Positions 56,275 to 64,000 of a stretch of DNA of 64,000 bases are shown in pieces. Source of the DNA: Spirogloea muscicola (Eukaryota; Streptophyta; Zygnematophyceae; Spirogloeales; Spirogloeaceae); the NCBI GenBank assembly GCA_009602725.1, contig WELB01000025.1:391276-455275 (forward strand), read 5' to 3'. A program made the position numbers and the translations under genes. The notes beneath the pieces were generated by a model, which worked only from the letters and a program-made list of their open reading frames with translations, was not told the DNA's origin and ran no database searches. Positions within the stretch are counted from its first letter, which is position 1. Each line of letters begins with the position of its first letter.

Positions 56275-59200
56275 ATGGCCCGGCGCGGACGCGGCCCGCT
56301 CCGCTCCCCGCCCAGCCCCTCCTCGCCCCCACCTACCGACCCGGCCGGGGCCTCTCTGCTGCAGCTGGCCCACTGCTCCTTCGACGCCCGACTCGCGTCC
56401 GCCGACACAGCTCTTGCCAAGGACGCAACATCCGCCGCTCAGCTGTGGCTGCCGCCCTCCGACATGGTCGCCCACAACCTTGCAGCAGGGGCTGCTGTGG
56501 CGGTCAGCTCCAAGCTCGGCCTGCTCGCTTCTCGCAGCACCTTGGTGTTGCATGCACTGAGTTGGTGCTCTACGACAGTGGCCGAAGCTCTCTAGGACGA
56601 TAACGCTGCCTAAGTCTGCTGCCTGCCATCCCAAGGGCTTCGTTCCGCCTTGTTGCGAGCAGGTTGCTGTCTGTTGTGGAGAATCGGTCGAAGCGCTCAT
56701 TGACCTCCCAAAAGCATCGGCTTCAAAGTTTGGGTTGAAGCCCGACGATAGCAGCGAGGACCTGATTGGCGCATTTCTAGTCGTCGCCGCAGCTTGGCCA
56801 TCGCCAAAGGTCTGTCTCATATCCCCGCAAGAAGTTGCAATGCCAGTTCCAAGGACATCAGTCCAGCTCTTATTCCTGCTCCTGCCCGATAGGAGCAGTT
56901 GCAGGGGACTCTGGGATACAACAGCACAGTCGAGAGGCTTCGTAAGGACTTGCGATTCTGATCTCAGGGACATCAGTCCAGCTCTGTCTCCCTTGTGTCC
57001 CTGCTCCTGCACGATAGGAGCAGTTGCACGGGACTCTGAGAGTCAAGTGCACAGTCGAGAGGCACCATATAGTGTACATGAGGTGGAAGTCACGAGCCAG
57101 CTCTGATTTTAACGCCAATTGCCTCTGCAGCTCCGCAAAAGCTGTGTGCGGCTCTCCCTGCAGTTACACCAGAGCCTGGCTCACCCAGATTTGGGTTCCT
57201 TGCTCCGAGTCTTCCCCCTGGCACAAGGAACAAGCACTCCAAGTTCTTCCCATGGCATGCCCTGGCTGACGGGCACACCACGTAAGTGCCACAAGCTCGC
57301 CCTTCGCTGGCGCGTTCCGCTCCAGCTGACCTCAATGGCCACTCCTCCATCTGGGATCAAAGGCTCCCAGATCTCCTTCGAAACTCCGCGCAGCAGCTCA
57401 GAGATGACAGCCAGTTCCGTCACCCCTGAAGTTGCCGCTAGTCCAGCAACGCCCTCCATGGTGCCAACATCTTCCGTGCTGTCAAAGAGCAGCAGTGACG
57501 GCAAGGCCAGTACTCCGAAGAAGGAACAACAGGCAGCTCTCAGAACCCCTAGCGCAGAATCTCAAGGCTTTGCTACTGGAATCAGCAGGAAGCACCACTG
57601 GGACGCCATTTTGACCTTGATGAGTCAGGGGCTTGAGAAACAGAGAGCACTCTTAGAGCTCTTTGTGCTTCGACACCTCAACAGCCGCTCTCTCATTCTT
57701 GGCAATCAGGTTGTCATCTCCCTCTGTGGCATGGACTGCATCTTTGAGGTTGTGAAGCTACATGCTGCAGATTGTACACCAGGGCCTCAAGCAAGTAACA
57801 CGGAGGTGTCCAGTCAAGACTTGAGCCCAACGAAAGGCTCATCTGCAGGAAAGCTTGAAGGCGAGCAGAGAGTGCTGTCGTTGTTTAGAGTAGAGCATTC
57901 TACGGTGTTGACTCTGCAGGAGGAGAAAGCAGAGAGGGTTGCTGAGGAGGATGACTTGGTTTTTAGCAAAGAATTAGAATCAGATATGGGTTCAAATCTT
58001 AGCAACTTAGGAACTGGTACTATAGCCAAGCCTCCCAAAGTGCCCACAGCTTCATACTCATCACTTGGAGGGCTCTCAGCACAAATATCAGCTCTGAAGG
58101 AGCTCGTGGGTCTTCCTTTGCAGCAGCCTCAGCTATTCGCAAAGTAAGGTTTCATTGGAGCAAATTACAGAGGGAATGACACAGATGTTGCATGCATGTA
58201 CTTGCAGCACCAGCTTTGAGCGTTCAAAGCAAGGTGACCTCTTTTGGCGTCTTCTTAGGCGTATACCTCCTTACCTCATCAAGCACAGCAACCACGAGCT
58301 CTGGATAGGAAAAGGTTGTGCTTGTGAAGCCAAGCCATTTGCATGTCATTTTTGTACAAGCGGCCCCTGACTTGGCAGAACTGATGACCATTTCCGATGG
58401 TATTTGCTCTAGGTATGGTCTGAAGCCTCCAAAGGGCGTACTGCTGTATGGACCTCCAGGCACTGGCAAGTCTTCCCTTGCCTATGCTGCAGCATTGGAA
58501 GCTGGCGCATCGTTGTTTGTCATAAATGGGCCCGAGGTTATTAGCGAATTTTATGGAGAGAGTGAGCAGGCACTGAAGGCTGTATTCCAAGCTGCTGAGC
58601 TTGCAGCTCCTTCTGTGGTATGTCATGACTTGCACATACCACACCTGTTTGTTACTTGCTCAGATAAGCCATTATTTTGAGCTTAGACAAGATTCCGTTT
58701 CAGTTGCACTGTGATCCTATGAGGTTGCCATGTTACTGAAGAGCCTCTCTGGATGTGCTTCAATGATGCTCCAGTAAGTCTGACATCTCTGTGGCCTTGC
58801 ATTTCATTGCCAGGTATTTATTGACGAGATTGATGCTATTGCGCCAGCTCGGGGGGAGCAGACAGAGGAGCTCATGCAGCGAATGGTTGCAGCTTTGCTG
58901 ACAATCATGGATGGTGGAGGGCCTAGTTTAGATCGTGTTGTGGTCCTCGCTGCAACCAATCGCAGAGAGTCATTAGACTCTGCCCTGCGGCGCCCAGGAC
59001 GCTTTGATCGGGAGCTGGAAATAGGTACACAGGCCTGGCGGCCCAGACTCTTTGTCTTTGCCATCCACTAGTACATCTTGTTGGGCACTTCATGTTTTGC
59101 AACGAGTGTACTTGGACATGCCTGGACATCAACCCACGCAAGTGCAAGTACATGGGTCAAATGGGGGCCATGTTTGTTTGCAGACCAACTGTACTGTGTA

Positions 59201-61983
59201 GAAAATTATATTGCGGAGCTAGAGGTCACAATATTCTGCAATTGGTGCAACCATTGTCCTCTCTGGTAACAACTCCGCGGTACTCGTCATGGTCCTGTGC
59301 AGGGGTCCCTAGCCCGAGTGGGCGACTTGAGATTCTACAAGCTATTCTGCACGACCAGCCTCACAAGCTTAACAAAGATGACATCCATAGCTTAGCTGCC
59401 ATCACCCACGGCTTCGTGGGTGCTGACTTGACAGCTCTCTGCAATGAAGCAGCCATGTGCGCGTTGCGGAAGTTTGTGGCATCACAAGGTGAAGCCCAGG
59501 ATCCTTATTGTGGTGAAGCCAGCTCAAGGGTAGGTGAGCCTGCAGGTGAGCCTAGTAGGGCTCCAGGTATGGACCCGGTCAGCCCGCTGGCAGCCGAAGT
59601 TGCAACCTTGAGCCTCTCAGACAGCTTGGATATAGCTGGTTGTGCAATTGCTGCTAAGGATCCGAAGACCTTCTTCAATGAGAGGATGCAAGGACAATCT
59701 CTGGAGGATCAACTTGCTATGGACCTTGAAGACTTTGAGCATGCAAAGACTGTAGTGAGACCGAGTGCCTTGCGAGAGGTCAGTCAGCTTGTCCATTGGT
59801 CCACAGGAGTGTGTAACCTTTCCTTTGATGTCTTGCTTGCGTTGCTTCAATGTCCTGTGAACTGGGTTAGATAGCAGCAGTCATGCACGCAGCTTAAAGT
59901 GGGTGGCAGCTTTTGTGACTTGGTGATTCGGCTCTTGTTGCTTAACCTTGCCAGGTCATGATTGAGATCCCCAAGGTTCATTGGTCTGACATCGGAGGTC
60001 TTGAAGACATAAAGCAGGTAGGTCATCGTGGAAGGGAACCGGTAACAGACTTGCTCTGTGTCACAAGGAGGTGCAGTTCCTTGGACAGGGCAGGAGTTTC
60101 AGTATCAGCGCAGGCAATAATTCGACTTTGCAGCATATTCTGCAAAGTCAAAAATTATATATGATGGTAACAAGGTGGGACCGAGAGCAGCTAGAAAGCT
60201 TACATAAGACGCGCAGTTTGTGGAAGAATTAAATGAGTGTAACGCTGTGCAGAGACTCCAAGAGGCAGTGGAGTGGCCTCAGAAGCACGCAGATGCCTTT
60301 GTCAGGCTTGGGGCTAAGAGACCTCGTGGTGTGCTGCTTTATGGACCGCCTGGTTGCAGCAAAACACTGTTGGCCCGGTGCGTATGCGCAAAATGGAAGA
60401 GTCATGGTTGTTTAAGCAATATGTATGGTCTAGGGCCTTATGGGCAGAGCACAGAGTAACTCAGGAAGTCGATGGACTTCCAGCATTTGGCAGGATCACA
60501 TTAAGGTGCTATACATATTTCCAGTTGTTTTTTGAATGCATATCCGATACATGGATAAATTCGAGGTTTGAGTTTCTGTGGCAGGGCTGTGGCGACCGAA
60601 GGCGGCCTCAACTTTCTCTCTGTAAAGGTATGCGACAGCAACTTCTCCAGGAGCTGCAAGCATGACAAAAGTGGCCATGACATCCTGTAATCAAGCCCAA
60701 ATGTCGTAGTCAACGTAAATACTGATACACTCTAAGACATCTCTTCGTTGTCGCAGGGTCCAGAGCTTTTCAACAAGTTTGTGGGTGAATCAGAGAAAGC
60801 CGTCAAGGCTCTGTTTGCACTGGCTCAGAAAACATCACCTTCAGTTATCTTCTTTGATGAGATTGATGGCTTGGCTGCGGCTCGGGGTAGCAGTGGCTCA
60901 AGTGAGGATGGAATAAGTGTGGGAGACCGCGTCCTCAGTCAGTTGCTCGTTGAGATGGACGGTGAGCAACTACCACCCATTACTGCAGCACCTCCGCTTT
61001 GGCGCATGCACATATTTTTCACGTCGAGTTTCTGTTATTTATGCTTCTTCTCACATTTGATGCAGGCTTGAGCCCTCTTGGAGGGGTAGTAGTGATTGCA
61101 GCAACAAATCGACCAGATGTGTTGGACCCAGCATTGTTGCGACCAGGCATGACTCCTTCAGATTGGCCTCCACTTTTGGACGCGCTCAGACGAAGTTACT
61201 AAATTGCAGTTCTATTTGTGGTCATGCCATAATTGCTTTGAAGTTGTAGTAGAGGCCTCACTCAATAAACCCACCTCCTGACTTCCAAGAACTGGTCAGT
61301 CTAAGAGGCCTTCCCTTGCTGTCTTAGCAAGTGTGCTCGCTAACATTGAAGTTGATCAGAGTACCATATGACCCTGATTGCTCTCCCTTGCTCTTCCTCT
61401 CAAACAGGTCGATTTGACCGTTTGCTATTTGTTGGGCCGCCTGACTGCACTGCACGGAAGACTATCTTTGACATCCATCTGAGGCGGACACCTTGCCATG
61501 AGGACGTACAGCTTTTTGAGCTGGTAGCCAAAACAGAGGGCTACACAGGGGCAGATGTTGCTGCTGTCTGCCGTGAGGCTGCTCTTTCTGCATTAGAGGT
61601 ATGCTCTTACACCAGACACCTTAAGCCCCAGGAAAAATGAAAATCACATAGTCAGGACTACAAGTGCTCATTGCATTGGCACGTCTTTCTTTGTCAGGGC
61701 CTCATAGGCTGTGTCAACCGTAAATCTTCTAGAAGTAACATGATCAAAGAAATCTTGCATATGGCCTACCCTCTCAAGATCTTCGATTTTGGTATGAGAC
61801 TTGCTCACACAACGATGCAGGGCATCGGATAAATTAGTAAAGTAAGATTGTACTTGGACTCTGCAGGAAACATTGGAGGCTACTGAGGTACACATGCGCC
61901 ACTTTGGAGCAGCTCTAGCTTGCGTACCACCCAGTATCTCACAGTTGGATATAAGTCAGTATCAGAGCTTACAGCGAGGATGA
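56275..61983 (+). CDS. CIP111: CIP111/Afg2 (Drg1, SPATA5)-type double AAA ATPase
   Basis: The family strips shuttling factors from pre-60S ribosomes; the Arabidopsis member binds calmodulin. ATG 56275 starts [32 protein letters not shown] is the N-domain. One or two early exons end at 56809 ([11 protein letters not shown] to AAAWPSPK). The following exons fit in phase: 57131-58143, 58413-58617, 58814-59024, 59303-59778, 59955-60017, 60253-60377, 60585-60627, 60757-60961, 61066-61146, 61408-61598 and 61867-61983 (909 residues plus roughly 150 before them; the family has about 1020). D1: [45 protein letters not shown]2: [19 protein letters not shown] (typical of this family), [31 protein letters not shown]-terminus [15 protein letters not shown]. 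All Walker residues are present. The intron after 61146 starts GC rather than GT. Exon borders before 56809 are uncertain. Confidence 0.92.
56850..57090 (+). repeat. Imperfect tandem duplication in an intron of the AAA ATPase gene
   Basis: Two units of about 110-115 bases, starting at about 56855 and 56967, share GGACATCAGTCCAGCTCT, GATAGGAGCAGTTGCA and GCACAGTCGAGAGGC. Each contains GCTCCTGC and GGAGCAG, able to pair. The block lies between 56809 and 57131, so it is intronic. Confidence 0.75.
60128..60154. repeat. Short intronic palindrome
   Basis: GACTTTGCAG and CTGCAAAGTC pair exactly across a short loop in the intron between 60017 and 60253 of the AAA ATPase gene. Probably incidental. 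Confidence 0.5.
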
Positions 61984-62363
61984 AGAGACGCCTTCCAAGC
62001 TATCTGGCTGCAAGACTTCTTTTAACAATCTGTGCTCTTATCTCAGTAGTACTGTACATTGTCGCTGTGAAAGCCCTAGTCCTACTTCTTTTTGACTTCA
62101 GACCATGGTCAGAGCTATATGAAAAACAACAGAACAGAATCTCTCAAGCTAGCAGCACATTTTTTCTCCAAGCTGGTGCATCTTGCCAGTCCTTTCAAAC
62201 AGCATCTCCTTGTGTCTTGGCTAACTGCGCCAAGATTGTGCAACGTCCTGCTTCAAGACGTACGTGTGCTGATCGAAATCATCAGGGTGTTTCAGTGCCG
62301 GACCTGATTGAGTGCTTGAATACTTAAGCCCAGTGTACAGGTAGTTCAGAATGTATGTTGGCG
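61984..62363 (+). other. 3' flank (probable 3' UTR) of the AAA ATPase gene
   Basis: Open frames cross this stretch in two frames but neither shows a known domain. One has a hydrophobic run (LLLTICALISVVLYIVAVKA) close after the stop codon. No splice junction linking it to the ATPase was found, so it is most simply untranslated sequence. Confidence 0.35.
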
Positions 62364-62500
62364 TGATCGCAAGGTGAGGACTGGATGAGGGGCAGGATGT
62401 GCGACTGTCTCAATTCTCGGACTCTGCATGCTCACAGAAGACGAATGTGGGTCAAGACAGTCGCACATCGTGTCCCTCATCAGTTCTCACCTTGCGATCA
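62364..62500. repeat. Inverted repeat 1 downstream of the AAA ATPase gene
   Basis: The arms 62364-62410 and 62455-62500 pair with a few mismatches (ends TGATCGCAAGGTGAG and CTCACCTTGCGATCA); loop about 44 bases. Confidence 0.8.
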
Positions 62501-62555
62501 TCAGAGGATGTCCTCACACCTCTCTTGTGTGCTCCTTGTGTGCAGCGCTCAGTGT

Positions 62556-62701
62556 GTCAATTTGCAATAGTATTGGTGACACGAAGACATCCAGCTCTTG
62601 TTTCATGGATCACGTATTTCATGCCAGTGCAGAGCGCTGATATGTGACATAGTAAATAATAGCTGGATGTATTCGTGTCACCAATACTACCGCATATTGA
62701 C
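62556..62701. repeat. Inverted repeat 2
   Basis: The arms 62556-62596 and 62661-62701 (41 bases each) pair with few mismatches (TATTGGTGACACGAA and TTCGTGTCACCAATA); loop about 64 bases. Confidence 0.8.
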
Positions 62702-62962
62702 AGAATAGTTCCCTAGCCCATATCGGAGATCCACCATATACTTACGTCAAACAGAGTGCGCAAACCACAGGTTTGTCAGATTTATCTGTCACTAGCAAGA
62801 GGATGACACACGAGTTTAGCTAAGCAACTACCCTGTCCAAATCTATGTCTTCTGCTTGTGCACATGACAATTGAAAGAAGCAAATTAAAGAGACTTATTG
62901 CAACTCGAGGAGACAATTCTTGAGGATATGGTACAATCTCTTAAGTCAATACAGCTATCTGT

Positions 62963-63093
62963 GTAAATGAGAAGGTAAGGAAGTTTATGTGGGTAAGTGG
63001 CTTGCTACGATGTAGAAGTTGCCACCATTATACCTCTTCACCTCAGCTTTCACATCGTGGCAAGCCACATAATCTCCTTACCTTCTCATTTAC
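62963..63093. repeat. Inverted repeat 3
   Basis: The arms 62963-63013 and 63051-63093 pair with a short bulge (GTAAATGAGAAGGTAAGGA against CCTTACCTTCTCATTTAC); loop about 37 bases. Confidence 0.8.
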
Positions 63094-64000
63094 AAGAGGT
63101 GTAATGGTTAGGGGGTAGAGAGAAGAAGAAGAGATTGTATTGTAGGCACGTAAAAGAACCTGACTCTCTTTAAGGGGGCGGGAATCAGGATAGTTTGGAG
63201 GGGAAGAAAAGTGCTGACACAAATTGGCAAGCATGATATGTGACATCTTCTTGGATCCTCTACTTTACAGCGCAAGTAATGGAAAAATGCACACAACCAA
63301 ATTTACATATTTGTGAGATACAGTTTTTGTGATGGCGACAATTTCAGGTTTTCCAAGCTATATTTCCCAGCGACATTGTCCAATTCTGTTGACTTTTTCC
63401 CTTCACTTTGCTGTATTTTGAAAGTGATATTTTTGTTTAAATGGCAGGAGATAGTAGGTGGGAGTTAAGAGGGGTTTACTCTATTGTTGAACGGAAAGAT
63501 AGTTTGATTATGTGTTACGCTGCTGTGTTGACTACATTATACATGATTTCCAATTTCCTTTTTAGCTACTCAGAGAGAAATTTCAGTTGAAATTACTGTT
63601 TATATAGGAGTGACAAATTGTTTTGACACTGTGACAAATCTCTTGAGAACTCACATGTGCTTTTCACTGTTACAATCAATATTTTCCAACCTTCTTTTTC
63701 TTAGGGAAATTTGCTGTAAAGATTAGCTGAGTGACAACAACATTGATTGTCTAACCTGATGTTACGATTTTCTAATGATTCAATGGCACACAGTATGGGT
63801 CAAGTATTTTTGACTAGGTGTGCACTTGTAGCGGATTGTTTGGTATGGTGGAGTTTCACAAATTGTTTGTGTTCTGGCGTGATTTATGGTTTCACAATAC
63901 GATGATGGACTGACGTGTAAACATTGTGCAAATATAATTTTTCGCTCAATGAAACAAATATGTACATATATACATGACTACGTGACTACACAATTTCATC
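63094..64000. other. AT-rich stretch without recognisable feature
   Basis: Clearly lower in G+C than the rest of the window. No long open frame, repeat family member or RNA gene was recognised. Confidence 0.5.

Noticed and set aside
56218-57012. 264-codon minus-strand open frame
   Set aside because: It is antisense to the first exons of the AAA ATPase gene and shows no domain.

Overview
This is a repeat-choked segment of a nuclear genome from a member of the green lineage, most likely a green or streptophyte alga. The evidence is four intron-rich host genes. Three of them belong to plant/algal families: an ACT-domain tyrosine-kinase-like protein kinase of the STY8/17/46 type, a pheophorbide a oxygenase (PAO)-like Rieske enzyme, and a CIP111/Afg2-type double AAA ATPase. 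The LTR elements carry an initiator-Met tRNA primer site, as many plant elements do. The species cannot be fixed from the sequence alone. Two assembly gaps are present (44500-44640 and 47817-47819).

Layout. From 1 to about 36 kb there is a graveyard of Ty3/gypsy LTR retrotransposons on both strands. Three recurring LTR families are called here A, B and C. These copies are nested, inverted against each other, and mixed with one unusual LTR element without recognisable pol (element D, 13.7-17.25 kb), solo LTRs and pieces of a non-LTR (LINE) element. From 36 to 39.3 kb there are LINE 3' pieces and one doubtful exon. The host kinase gene (+) occupies 39332-43863 and a small membrane-protein gene (+, interrupted by a gap) 44455-45076. 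The PAO-like gene (-) occupies 45562 to about 47.7 kb, convergent with the small gene. From 48.0 to 51.85 kb there are LINE-derived repeats and a second tail-to-tail pair of gypsy 3' halves. A nearly full-length but decayed LINE (-) covers 51.85-55.83 kb. The AAA ATPase gene (+) covers 56275-61983, followed by an AT-richer flank holding three consecutive imperfect hairpins.

How it fits together. The host genes are unrelated housekeeping or plastid-related genes and do not form a pathway cluster. The kinase family is known to phosphorylate chloroplast transit peptides, PAO acts in chlorophyll breakdown at the plastid envelope, and Afg2/CIP111 acts in 60S ribosome maturation. The most striking pattern is a short hairpin-forming repeat core (GGGCTGGC, about 5 nt, CAGCC), often attached to the LINE 3' tail. 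It occurs about 27 times in the window and lies within a few hundred bases upstream of the start of every host gene seen here.
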